Positions 8,593-17,433 of a stretch of 64,000 nt of DNA are shown here, in pieces (the stretch's first letter is position 1; every line of letters begins with the position of its first letter). Under the pieces are notes generated by a model that saw nothing but the letters and a program-made list of their open reading frames with translations, made no database searches and was not told the origin of the DNA. The translations under genes were made by a program, and so were the position numbers. The stretch comes from Dokdonia sinensis. GTDB taxonomy: Bacteria > Bacteroidota > Bacteroidia > Flavobacteriales > Flavobacteriaceae. The stretch is from NCBI RefSeq assembly GCF_003688895.1, contig NZ_REFV01000002.1, positions 300,918 to 364,917 on the forward strand, read 5' to 3'.

Positions 8593-9393
8593 ATGAGCAC
8601 AATATATAAACGGAACACATATCTATATGCTATAGTGATGATGGTATTCTTTTCTGCTTTTGCAACAGCGCAACAACGCACAGAAACCTATCAGTCTGGA
8701 GAGTGGCTTAAATTCCGTGTGCACTATGGGTTCATTACAGGTGGCTACGCGACGATCGCCGTAAAGGATGAAATGTACGAGGGTAAAGCTGTACATCATA
8801 TAAAAGGTTTTGGGGAGACTACGGGGATTGTAGGTTTCACCTTTGGAGTAGAAGATTATTATGAGTCGTGGGTGGATAAAGAAACAGATCTACCCTACAA
8901 ATTCTTACGTAAGATAGATGAAGGCGGGCACACAAAACACAGAGTCATAAAATTTGACCAAACTGCTCAAAAAGCCCACATAGACGACAAGAAACATAAT
9001 AAACAAAAGACAATCACTACGGAGCCTGGTGTTCAGGATATGGTGTCTGCGATGTTCTACATGCGCAACAGGATGGACACTAAAAACCTTAAAAAAGGAG
9101 AGGAGTTTAAACTCTCAATGTTTTTTGATGGTGAGAACTATCCGTTTAAAATGAAATTTTTAGAAAGAGAGACCATAAGAACTAAATTCGGTAAGGTAGA
9201 AACCTTAAAATTCAGGCCGCTCGTTCAATCTGGGCGCGTTTTTAAAGAAGAAGAAAGCCTTACAATATGGGTAAGCGATGACGACAATAAGATTCCATTA
9301 CGCATAAAGGCAGACCTTGCTGTAGGATCTCTTAAAGCAGATCTCGATGCCTTTAAAGGTCTCAAACATTCGTTTAAGATTGTAGTGGACTAA
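8593..9393 (+). CDS. DUF3108 domain-containing secreted protein
   Basis: 266 residues. The signal peptide ends at FSAFATAQQR, and the coding DNA there resembles a decayed iterated palindrome. The body matches DUF3108, a beta-rich periplasmic family of unknown function: GEWLKFRVHYGFITGGYA, then EDYYESWVDKETDLPYKF and the C-terminal SLTIWVSDDDNKIPLRIKA. Family members are thought to be lipocalin- or LolB-like binding proteins, but this is unproven. It lies 95 bases ahead of kynA on the same strand, so read-through is possible. Confidence 0.87.
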   Translation: MSTIYKRNTYLYAIVMMVFFSAFATAQQRTETYQSGEWLKFRVHYGFITGGYATIAVKDEMYEGKAVHHIKGFGETTGIVGFTFGVEDYYESWVDKETDLPYKFLRKIDEGGHTKHRVIKFDQTAQKAHIDDKKHNKQKTITTEPGVQDMVSAMFYMRNRMDTKNLKKGEEFKLSMFFDGENYPFKMKFLERETIRTKFGKVETLKFRPLVQSGRVFKEEESLTIWVSDDDNKIPLRIKADLAVGSLKADLDAFKGLKHSFKIVVD

Positions 9394-9488
9394 GGAAATC
9401 CTTACATTGCAACAACTTTTAATCATAACAGATTTTTATTCCGATTGCAGTATAAATTGGAAGCAGATTTCTGCCTACGCGGAGACAC

Positions 9489-10421
9489 ATGAAGATAGAG
9501 CCTGATATAGAAAGACTCATCGACGCGCTCGATGATAAATACGAGAAAATAGACCAAGATCTAGATGATCATCTTGAGGGTCTATTACAAAGCAAGCCCA
9601 TTACCTATTGGGATTACATCCATACAGATGCTTTGCTCAATTTACAATTACCCCGCACAAGCTTTCCAGATGAGAACGTATTCATAATGTACCATCAGGT
9701 TACAGAGCTTTACTTTAAAATGGTGCTTTGGGAAATTGAGCAAGTATGTCACCATCCTAATCTTACAGCAACCTTTTTCAGCTCTCGATTGGGTAGGATA
9801 AGTCGTTATTTTGATATGCTTACATCTTCCTTTACCATCATGAAAGATGGAATGGATCTCGAGCAGTACATGAAGTTTAGAAAAACGCTCACTCCTGCTA
9901 GCGGTTTTCAGAGTGCGCAATATCGTAAGATAGAATTTGCAAGCACCGACTTGATAAATTTAATAGATGCACGCTTTCGCGAAAGCATAGATCGCAATAC
10001 TCCCTACGAACACGCGTTAGAACATCTGTACTGGCAAGCGGCGGGAAAGGACTATAATACAGGTAAAAAGTCTTATTTGCTTACTGCTTTTGAAGAGAAA
10101 TATAAAAACGACTTCATTGCCTTTACAAAAGAATATAATACCATAAATTTGTACGCCAAATTTAAGAGCCTACCCAAAAGTGTTCAACAAGACCAAAAGT
10201 TGCGTGATGCAATGCGTCACTACGATTACACGGTAAATGTCACTTGGGTAATGTCACATTATAATACGGCAAATCACTATCTTAATAACGGAAAGACACC
10301 TGTAGAGGCAACAGGAGGTAGTGAGTGGACAAAGTATATGCACCCTAAATACCAGCGTAGGATTTTCTTTCCCGACGTATGGACGGCTCAAGAGCTGGAA
10401 AACTGGGGACAAAATGTTTAA
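9489..10421 (+). CDS. kynA: tryptophan 2,3-dioxygenase family protein
   Basis: Heme enzyme that oxidises L-tryptophan to N-formylkynurenine, the first step of the kynurenine pathway. 310 residues, all-helical, with the family signature FIMYHQVTELYFKMVLWEIE around residue 60 and a C-terminal GGSEWTKYMHPKYQRRIFFP. The stop overlaps the start of the next gene by one base (TAATG), so the two are translationally coupled. A palindrome copy at 9972-9986 encodes the RFRES stretch. No other kynurenine-pathway gene is in the window. Confidence 0.92.
   Translation: MKIEPDIERLIDALDDKYEKIDQDLDDHLEGLLQSKPITYWDYIHTDALLNLQLPRTSFPDENVFIMYHQVTELYFKMVLWEIEQVCHHPNLTATFFSSRLGRISRYFDMLTSSFTIMKDGMDLEQYMKFRKTLTPASGFQSAQYRKIEFASTDLINLIDARFRESIDRNTPYEHALEHLYWQAAGKDYNTGKKSYLLTAFEEKYKNDFIAFTKEYNTINLYAKFKSLPKSVQQDQKLRDAMRHYDYTVNVTWVMSHYNTANHYLNNGKTPVEATGGSEWTKYMHPKYQRRIFFPDVWTAQELENWGQNV
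9972..9986. repeat. palindrome copy inside kynA
   Basis: 15/16 match, translated as RFRES in the tryptophan dioxygenase (DARFRESIDRN). Confidence 0.85.
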
Positions 10422-11731
10422 TGACTAGAATTTTAATTTTTGTGAAGATAAAACCCCTACTCCTTTTATTATTGAGCGGATTATTAACTATTTCTTGTGG
10501 CAATAATCCTGAAGATACTTTAACTCCAGAAGAAATATACAGCGCACCACCCGAGGTGGTAAAAGAATACGGCTTTGTGCTAGACGATTTTACAGTAGAG
10601 CGTGACACAGTTCAGAAAGGCGATAGCTTTGGTAAAATCCTTTTTGATGCAAATGTAGATTATGCAACTATTCAAGAAATCTCTGACTCCGTACAGCCTG
10701 TATTTGACACAAAACGCATCAGAGTAGGAAAACCTTATGTATTACTAAAAGCAAAGGATACTACAAATGCTGCTCAAGTTTTTATTTACGAACAAAATAA
10801 GGAAGATTATGTTGTAGTTGATTTTCAAAATCAAATTAAAGCAGCTGCAAGAAAGCATCCCACCACAGTTTACGAACGTGAGATCTCTGGAGTCATAAAT
10901 AGTAATCTCTCCTCAACCTTTGACGATTTAGGGGTGAGTGTAAATGTTGCCTATAAAATGGCAGATGTTTATGCTTGGACTATTGATTTTTTTAAACTTC
11001 AGAAGGGAGATCGTTTTAAAGTAATTTATGACGAGCGTTTTGTAAATGATTCTATTCCTGCTGGAATTGGAAATATAAAGGCCTGTCTTTTTGAACATAA
11101 CGGTCGGGAGGTATATGCTTTTAGATTTAAAAATGATTCGCTCCCAGGAGGTGTAGATTATTATGACGAGACAGGTAAAAATCTGAGAAGAGCTTTTCTA
11201 AAGGGCCCATTACAATTTAATAGAATTTCTTCTCGATACAATCTTAAACGTCGCATAAAGTATTACGGTTATAAGATCCGTCCTCATAAAGGGACAGACT
11301 TTGCTGGAGCTATAGGTACACCAATTCTGGCTACTGCAGACGGAACGGTTACAAAATCGGAGCGTCGTGGGGGCAATGGGAACTATGTAAAAATACGTCA
11401 TAACGGTACTTATGAGACTCAATATTTGCATATGCAAAAACGTAATGTAAAAGTAGGAGAGTTTGTTCGTCAGGGTGATATTATAGGAACCATTGGAATG
11501 ACCGGAAATACAGGGGGGCCACACGTATGTTATCGTTTTTGGAAAAATGGGAAGCAGGTAGATCCATTCAAACAGGACCTTCCTGATTCCGAACCTCTCG
11601 CTACTGAGTTAATGCCCGCTTTTGACAGCATTCGTAAGCCACTTAAAATGCAATTGGACAATATCCCGTGGTTATCAGAAACATTAGATGACGCTGCAGA
11701 AGAAGCAGTAAACGAGGAGCGGCTCCAATAA
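10421..11731 (+). CDS. M23-family metallopeptidase lipoprotein
   Basis: 436 residues, probably a peptidoglycan endopeptidase or scaffold anchored in the envelope. The lipobox ends at LLTISCGNN (Cys about residue 24). A SPOR/LysM-like linker and OapA-type region lead into an M23 domain at about 290-390 with the zinc-site motif HKGTDFAGAIGTP and YLHMQ. The usual C-terminal HxH is HVC (GGPHVCYRFWKNG), so a cysteine stands where the second zinc-ligand histidine is expected; I recall this from other Bacteroidota members. The start at 10421 overlaps the kynA stop; an earlier in-frame start would run far into kynA and lose the lipobox position. Confidence 0.9.
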   Translation: MTRILIFVKIKPLLLLLLSGLLTISCGNNPEDTLTPEEIYSAPPEVVKEYGFVLDDFTVERDTVQKGDSFGKILFDANVDYATIQEISDSVQPVFDTKRIRVGKPYVLLKAKDTTNAAQVFIYEQNKEDYVVVDFQNQIKAAARKHPTTVYEREISGVINSNLSSTFDDLGVSVNVAYKMADVYAWTIDFFKLQKGDRFKVIYDERFVNDSIPAGIGNIKACLFEHNGREVYAFRFKNDSLPGGVDYYDETGKNLRRAFLKGPLQFNRISSRYNLKRRIKYYGYKIRPHKGTDFAGAIGTPILATADGTVTKSERRGGNGNYVKIRHNGTYETQYLHMQKRNVKVGEFVRQGDIIGTIGMTGNTGGPHVCYRFWKNGKQVDPFKQDLPDSEPLATELMPAFDSIRKPLKMQLDNIPWLSETLDDAAEEAVNEERLQ

Positions 11732-11745
11732 TACCCAACTTTATT

Positions 11746-13359
11746 ATGAAAAACATAAACCCAACGCATACTGCCGCTTGGCAAAAACTACAATCGCATT
11801 ACTCAGATATAAAAGATATACATCTGCGCGAGCTTTTTGGGAATAGTTCTAGAGCAAGTGAATTTACGATAGCGTGGAAAGATTTCTATGTGGATTACAG
11901 TAAAAATCGCTTGGACGCTACAACAAAGTCATTACTTATTGATCTAGCAAATGAAGTAGACCTTAAAGGTGCTATGCAGAGCTACTTTAGTGGTGACAAA
12001 ATTAACGGAACAGAAGATAGGGCGGTACTGCACACGGCATTGCGTGATGAGAAGGAGTCCGCTTTCGCGAAAGCGGAAGTTTCAAAAGTCAAAGCATCTA
12101 TTAAAACATTTACAGATGCAATAATTACTGGAAAGCATACGGGGGCAACTGGAAAACAGATTACTGACGTTGTAAATATAGGAATTGGTGGGTCTGACTT
12201 GGGTCCTGTGATGGTTGTGGAGGCTTTGCAGTTTTATAAAAACCATCTTAACGTCCATTTTATCTCAAATGTAGACGGCGACCATGTTGCAGAAACCATA
12301 AAAAACCTTAATCCAGAAACAACGCTTTTTGTGATTGTGTCCAAAACTTTTACCACGCAAGAAACGTTGAGTAATGCTACGACCGTTAGGGAATGGTTTG
12401 TTGAGCATCTCAATGAAGAAGCCGTGGCATCCCATTTTGTTGCTGTTTCTACAAATCTGGAAGCCATTGCAGATTTTGGGATAGCATCCGAAAATGTATT
12501 CCCTATGTGGAACTGGGTGGGCGGGAGATTTTCACTTTGGAGCTCCGTAGGTCTGTCTATTGCGCTTGCAGTAGGATATGACCATTTTGAAGAACTTCTT
12601 ACTGGAGCTTATGAAATGGACGTTCATTTTAAAGAGACACCGTTTGAAGATAACATTCCAGTTATAACGGCACTACTCAGTGTATGGTACAATAATTTTT
12701 TCGGGGCAGAGACTGAAGCTATTATTCCTTACACACAATATTTACACAGATTACCAGCATACTTGCAACAGGCCATTATGGAAAGTAATGGTAAAAGTGT
12801 GGATAGAAATGGAGAGCGCGTCACGTATGAAACAGGGAATATCATTTGGGGTGAGCCGGGTACAAACTCGCAACACGCGTTTTTTCAACTCATACATCAA
12901 GGAACAAAACTGATTCCTGCAGATTTTATTGGATTTAAAAAGTCTTTGCACGGCAAGGAAGATCACCACGATAAATTAATGGCAAACTTTTTTGCACAAA
13001 CCGAAGCCTTAATGAACGGTAAAACAGCAGATGAGGTTGCTTGGGAAATGGCGGGAAGTACGCTTTCGCGAAAGCGTATAGAACAACTCACTCCTTTTAA
13101 AGTATTTGAAGGCAATAAACCTACAACTACCATTCTTATAGATCAACTCACTCCAAAATCTCTTGGAGCATTGATTGCGATGTACGAGCATAAGATTTTT
13201 GTACAAGGGGTCGTCTGGAATATCTACAGCTATGATCAATGGGGAGTAGAGCTTGGAAAGCAACTGGCAAAACAGGTGTTGTCTGATTTTCAAAATGTTG
13301 AAAAATCGCAACACGATGTTTCTACTAAATCCTTGCTAAATCACTATAAAAATAGCTAA
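11746..13359 (+). CDS. pgi: glucose-6-phosphate isomerase
   Basis: Interconverts glucose 6-phosphate and fructose 6-phosphate in the cytoplasm. 537 residues with all three family signatures: FVIVSKTFTTQETLSNA, GGRFSLWSSVGLSIAL and GVELGKQLAKQVL. The catalytic Glu/His segment YLQQAIMESNGK is intact. It follows the M23 gene by 14 bases and is probably the last gene of that unit. Unusually, it carries two palindrome copies, read in different frames as AFAKA (about residue 108) and LSRKR (about residue 441). Confidence 0.97.
   Translation: MKNINPTHTAAWQKLQSHYSDIKDIHLRELFGNSSRASEFTIAWKDFYVDYSKNRLDATTKSLLIDLANEVDLKGAMQSYFSGDKINGTEDRAVLHTALRDEKESAFAKAEVSKVKASIKTFTDAIITGKHTGATGKQITDVVNIGIGGSDLGPVMVVEALQFYKNHLNVHFISNVDGDHVAETIKNLNPETTLFVIVSKTFTTQETLSNATTVREWFVEHLNEEAVASHFVAVSTNLEAIADFGIASENVFPMWNWVGGRFSLWSSVGLSIALAVGYDHFEELLTGAYEMDVHFKETPFEDNIPVITALLSVWYNNFFGAETEAIIPYTQYLHRLPAYLQQAIMESNGKSVDRNGERVTYETGNIIWGEPGTNSQHAFFQLIHQGTKLIPADFIGFKKSLHGKEDHHDKLMANFFAQTEALMNGKTADEVAWEMAGSTLSRKRIEQLTPFKVFEGNKPTTTILIDQLTPKSLGALIAMYEHKIFVQGVVWNIYSYDQWGVELGKQLAKQVLSDFQNVEKSQHDVSTKSLLNHYKNS
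12060..12075. repeat. palindrome copy inside pgi (first)
   Basis: 16/16 match with an 18-bp context CCGCTTTCGCGAAAGCGG; translated as SAFAKAE. Confidence 0.9.
13061..13076. repeat. palindrome copy inside pgi (second)
   Basis: 16/16 match, translated as LSRKR, so the same gene reads the palindrome in a second frame 1 kb from the first copy. Confidence 0.9.
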
Positions 13360-13501
13360 TTAACTACTGTTACATCAATAGATTTAATGGTAATTTGAAT
13401 TAAAATCAATGCATTGTAAATCAGATATTTATGTTGACAAATGCGCATATTATCTTAATAAGTTAACGTAAAGTTAATATTAGGTTGTTGAAGTAATTGT
13501 C

Positions 13502-13509
13502 TAATTTTG
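13502..13509 (+). promoter_or_regulatory. candidate -7 box for the Oar-like receptor gene
   Basis: TAATTTTG matches the Bacteroidota TAnnTTTG consensus, 28 bases upstream of the ATG. TTG triplets lie upstream at 13485 and 13488, but the spacing is shorter than usual, so the -33 element is weak. Confidence 0.35.
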
Positions 13510-13537
13510 TCCAAGCTTAATTCAATTAATCAACACT

Positions 13538-16500
13538 ATGAAGAAAATTACATTTTTATCGTTTGTAGCAATGTTGCTTATGACCGCCGTGTCATTTGCA
13601 CAAGGGGTTACAACAAGTTCGATCAATGGTCGGGTCCTTGACGGAACAGAAACTCCTCTTCTAGGAGCAAACATTGTTGCAACTCACGTTCCTACAGGAT
13701 CGGTTTACGGGGCAACAACAGATTTTGACGGTTTTTACCGTATTACTAACATGCGTACTGGAGGACCTTATACGGTGATAATCTCTTACGTAGGTTTCGA
13801 AAGTTTTACGAGAGAAGGTATCAACCTTTCACTAGGGGAGTCTGCGCGTATAAGCGCGACACTCGCAGAGTCTCAAAATGCTTTAGATGAGATTGTTATT
13901 ACTGCAACGCCTAATGGTGTATTTGATGCAAACAAAACAGGTTCACAAACAACTATTAGTAATAGAGAGGTAGAAGCTTTGCCTAATATTTCTCGTTCTA
14001 TTGCAGATTTTGCAAGATTAACTCCTGAGGCACAACTTAGGGATGATGCTACACTTTCTATAGGTGGTCAGAACAACCGTTACAATGCTATCTACGTAGA
14101 TGGAGCTGTAAACAATGATACCTTTGGATTATCTGGCGCAGGAACTAATGGGGGTCAAACTGGGGTAAACCCAATTTCTATCGATGCGATAGAGTCTTTC
14201 CAAGTAAATGTTGCTCCTTATGATGTAACGATTGGAGGTTTTGCCGGAGGTGCGATTAGTGCAATTACAAAATCTGGAACAAACAAGTTCGAAGGCTCGG
14301 CATACTACCTTTACCGTGATCAGTCACTTGCTGGTAAGGATCCAGGAGATTTTGATGATGATGCAGATAGAGAAAAATTAGATGACTTTACTGCAAATAC
14401 TTATGGTGTTAGAATAGGAGGTCCACTTGTAGAAGATAAATTATTCTTCTTTGTAAACTACGAAGGACAAAATGATGAGACTCCACAACCATTTGACGGG
14501 AACTATTCTGGAGAATCTGGACTTGAGGGCGTAAACCGTTTCAGCAATTTCCTTTTGACCGAGTACGGTTACAATGCTGGAGGATTTGCAGACAATACAA
14601 GAACATTAAAGAGTGATAAAATTCTATTCAAGTTAGATTGGAATATTAATGAGAATCACAAACTGTCATTTAGAAATAATTATGTTGACGCACTTTCTAG
14701 TGGGAATGGGAGATCTTCTTCCAGAACTATAAACTTCTCAAATGGTGGTGTAGACTTTTCATCAAAGGCTAATACTGCTTCTCTAGAATTAAATTCAACT
14801 TTTGGATCTGATTATGCAAATAGATTCATTTTTGGTTATACCAGAGTGCGTGATGATAGAAATATAATAGGTGATCCTTTCCCAAGAATTGAAATCAATG
14901 ATGGGGATGCTAGAATTTTTGCTGGATCAGAACCTTTCTCCACAGCAAACTTGCTTGAACAAGATGTATTTACCTTAACAAATAACTTCCAGATCTTTTC
15001 AGGAAGACATACTGTAACTTTAGGTACTCACAATGAGTATAGCGATATTAAGAATGTATTCTTTGGAAGAAACTTTGGTGAGTATACCTATAATTCATTA
15101 GAAGATTTCTTTAACAATGATGCAAATGAATTTAGAAGCAGTTACTCTCTTTTAGGAGGTGTAGGTGATGATTCTGTAGGTGCGGCTGAATTTGATTTAT
15201 ATCAATTAGGTTTCTACGCGCAAGATGAGGTTCAAGTATCAGAAAACTTCAGATTAACTGCTGGTATGAGAGTAGATGTTCCTATTTGGGATGACGGTCG
15301 TACAAATACAGATTTTGAAACAAGAACAAGAGCTCTACTTGAAGCTGCTGGCAAAGACTTACAAGGTGCAGAAGTAGGTAAAGGTCCAGGATCACGTGCT
15401 CATATTTCTCCTCGTATAGGTTTTAATTGGGACGTAAAAGGTGACAAAACCACACAAATACGTGGTGGAGCTGGTATGTTTACATCTAGAATTCCTCTAG
15501 TATGGCCAGGTGGCGCTTACAACAATACTGGAAATGTAGTAGCAAATACTCGTATTTTCAGACCAAGAAATGATGAAGACCCGAATAACGTTCCTTCATT
15601 TAATCCAGATGTGAACTCTCAGTTCCAGCAAGATAGTCCTTTCCAAGGGAATATCGACCTTCTTGCAAGTGACCTTATGTTGCCACAGACATTTAAAAAG
15701 AGTATCGCTATAGATCAGAAATTACCAGGTAATTTTATTATTTCGGGAGAGCTTATTCATAATAGTACCATTACAGGTCTAGAGTTAGAAAACTTAAATT
15801 TAGAGGGGCCTCAGTTTACCACTACAGGAGCTGGACCAAGATTGAACTACGGCGGTGAGTTTATAGATGACACATATCAAGGTATTTTCTTAATCTCTAA
15901 CACAAATGAGGGAGAATCTTACAATGCATCTGTAACCCTTACTAAAAACGTGTATTCATCATTAGTAGATGTTCGATCTTCTGCAACATATTCTTATGGA
16001 CGCTCAACTGTTCTATTTGAGGGAACTTCTTCCCAGAATATTTCTAACTGGGCATTTAATGAGAGTGTTAATGGTGTAAATGCATTAACGCCATCTATTT
16101 CTGATTTCTCTCAAGGGCATAGAGTATTATCTAATGCTGTGATTGATTTCAAATGGAGTAAAAACTTGAAGACGACAATTGGACTTTTCTACGAAGGAGC
16201 AGAGGGTACACCATTTAGCTATGTAGTAGGTGGTCGTGGTAGTGAAAATCTTATTGACGATACGGGAGAAGGATTCTCAGCTTTGCCATTTATTCCTAGC
16301 ACATTTGCAGAGGCAAATCTTGTTGACATTACAGATAGAGATGGTAACGTCGTTTTCTCGGCAGTAGATCAATATGCGGCACTAGACGCTTTCATAGAAG
16401 GAGATGAACAGTTGAGAAACCGTCGTGGGAATTTTGCAGAGCGTAATACCTCACGTGCAAGATGGAGTCACGTAATTGACTTAAAATTTGCCCAAGATTT

Positions 16501-16777
16501 TGCATTTACTTCTGGAGATACGAAGCACACATTTCAGCTTACTGCAGATATCTTTAACTTCACAAACCTCATAAACAAGAACTGGGGAAGAAGATATTTC
16601 ACAAGTGGATTTGATACGGCAACGTTATTGAATTTTGAAGGTTTTGCAGATGATGGAACAACACCTCAATTTACATTTAATGATCGTGTAGAAGGTGGTT
16701 TGAACAATATCGATGATGCTGGCCTTCGTTCTTCAAGATGGCAGATGCAAGTTGGACTACGTTACATCTTTAACTAG
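13538..16777 (+). CDS. Oar-like TonB-dependent outer-membrane receptor
   Basis: 1079-residue outer-membrane beta-barrel. The signal peptide is cleaved near VSFAQGV (about residue 21); a carboxypeptidase-regulatory Ig-like domain follows (about 28-115, INGRVLDGTETPLLGANI), then a plug domain (about 125-240, PNISRSIADFARLTPEAQ) and the barrel, ending with the aromatic C-terminus VGLRYIFN. The overall form is that of Myxococcus Oar-type proteins. No SusD partner is adjacent, so a glycan-uptake assignment is not supported. Transcribed alone, with a promoter-like box upstream and a terminator downstream. The substrate is unknown. Confidence 0.92.
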   Translation: MKKITFLSFVAMLLMTAVSFAQGVTTSSINGRVLDGTETPLLGANIVATHVPTGSVYGATTDFDGFYRITNMRTGGPYTVIISYVGFESFTREGINLSLGESARISATLAESQNALDEIVITATPNGVFDANKTGSQTTISNREVEALPNISRSIADFARLTPEAQLRDDATLSIGGQNNRYNAIYVDGAVNNDTFGLSGAGTNGGQTGVNPISIDAIESFQVNVAPYDVTIGGFAGGAISAITKSGTNKFEGSAYYLYRDQSLAGKDPGDFDDDADREKLDDFTANTYGVRIGGPLVEDKLFFFVNYEGQNDETPQPFDGNYSGESGLEGVNRFSNFLLTEYGYNAGGFADNTRTLKSDKILFKLDWNINENHKLSFRNNYVDALSSGNGRSSSRTINFSNGGVDFSSKANTASLELNSTFGSDYANRFIFGYTRVRDDRNIIGDPFPRIEINDGDARIFAGSEPFSTANLLEQDVFTLTNNFQIFSGRHTVTLGTHNEYSDIKNVFFGRNFGEYTYNSLEDFFNNDANEFRSSYSLLGGVGDDSVGAAEFDLYQLGFYAQDEVQVSENFRLTAGMRVDVPIWDDGRTNTDFETRTRALLEAAGKDLQGAEVGKGPGSRAHISPRIGFNWDVKGDKTTQIRGGAGMFTSRIPLVWPGGAYNNTGNVVANTRIFRPRNDEDPNNVPSFNPDVNSQFQQDSPFQGNIDLLASDLMLPQTFKKSIAIDQKLPGNFIISGELIHNSTITGLELENLNLEGPQFTTTGAGPRLNYGGEFIDDTYQGIFLISNTNEGESYNASVTLTKNVYSSLVDVRSSATYSYGRSTVLFEGTSSQNISNWAFNESVNGVNALTPSISDFSQGHRVLSNAVIDFKWSKNLKTTIGLFYEGAEGTPFSYVVGGRGSENLIDDTGEGFSALPFIPSTFAEANLVDITDRDGNVVFSAVDQYAALDAFIEGDEQLRNRRGNFAERNTSRARWSHVIDLKFAQDFAFTSGDTKHTFQLTADIFNFTNLINKNWGRRYFTSGFDTATLLNFEGFADDGTTPQFTFNDRVEGGLNNIDDAGLRSSRWQMQVGLRYIFN

Positions 16778-16792
16778 TATTCAAGACTTTTA

Positions 16793-16830
16793 CGCTTTCC
16801 TGCCTTTGCCGGCAGGCAGGCGCGAAAGCG
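16793..16830. repeat. composite palindrome, intergenic
   Basis: CGCTTTC is followed by a GC-rich 21-bp palindromic insert (CTGCC...GGCAGG) and then CGCGAAAGCG. Lies 15 bases after the Oar-like gene. Confidence 0.8.
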
Positions 16831-16848
16831 GAAACTTCATACATACTC

Positions 16849-16877
16849 AAACGTCGCTCACCTCGAGCGACGTTTTT
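16849..16877 (+). terminator. terminator after the Oar-like gene
   Basis: The stem ACGTCGCT...AGCGACGT with a short loop is followed by TTTTT. Confidence 0.85.
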
Positions 16878-16950
16878 GTTTCAACAAATTTGTAAAATGA
16901 GATTGAGCCGAATGAAGTATCTTTACAAGACAACCACAAAATCATAAAAT

Positions 16951-17382
16951 ATGTATCAAACTGTACAATTCATACACTCTTATTGGGCATACCTAGTACT
17001 CGCAGTATTAGTAATCGCAACGATAAATTCTCTAGCTGGATTTTTTTCCAAAAAAGAATATGGAGCAAAGGATATGCGTCTTGCACTTTTCACACTAATT
17101 ACGATGCACTTACAGTTGCTTATTGGGTTGGTGCTTTGGTTTGCTTCACCTAATGGGATGAGCGCCTTGGGACAAGAAGGAACGATGAGTAACTCTACCT
17201 CAAGACAACTTGCATTAGAGCATCCATTGTTAATGATTATTGCGGTGGTTTTAATTACTGTAGGATACTCTAAGCACAAAAAACAACGGTTATCTACACC
17301 TAAATTTAAGAAACTTGCTATTTTTTATACACTCGGATTAATTGCTGTTCTAGCAATCATACCCTGGGCGCAATGGCTTTAA
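16951..17382 (+). CDS. four-helix integral membrane protein (cytochrome b561-like topology)
   Basis: 143 residues with four hydrophobic helices (about 10-30, 45-68, 88-106 and 120-140). Histidines occur at helix ends (FIHSYWAYL, ITMHLQLL, LEHPLLM), a layout seen in small b-type cytochrome or heme-binding membrane proteins, and similar flavobacterial proteins are often labelled cytochrome B. Heme binding is inferred, not shown. Monocistronic, with a convergent terminator directly after it. Confidence 0.7.
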   Translation: MYQTVQFIHSYWAYLVLAVLVIATINSLAGFFSKKEYGAKDMRLALFTLITMHLQLLIGLVLWFASPNGMSALGQEGTMSNSTSRQLALEHPLLMIIAVVLITVGYSKHKKQRLSTPKFKKLAIFYTLGLIAVLAIIPWAQWL

Positions 17383-17408
17383 GAGAGCTATGATAGTTAA
17401 AAAACAGA

Positions 17409-17433
17409 GGAGCGCAATGGCGCTCCTTTTTTT
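17409..17433. terminator. terminator between convergent genes
   Basis: The 7-bp GC-rich stem GGAGCGC/GCGCTCC with loop AATG is followed by seven T. Serves the plus-strand membrane protein gene. Confidence 0.88.
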
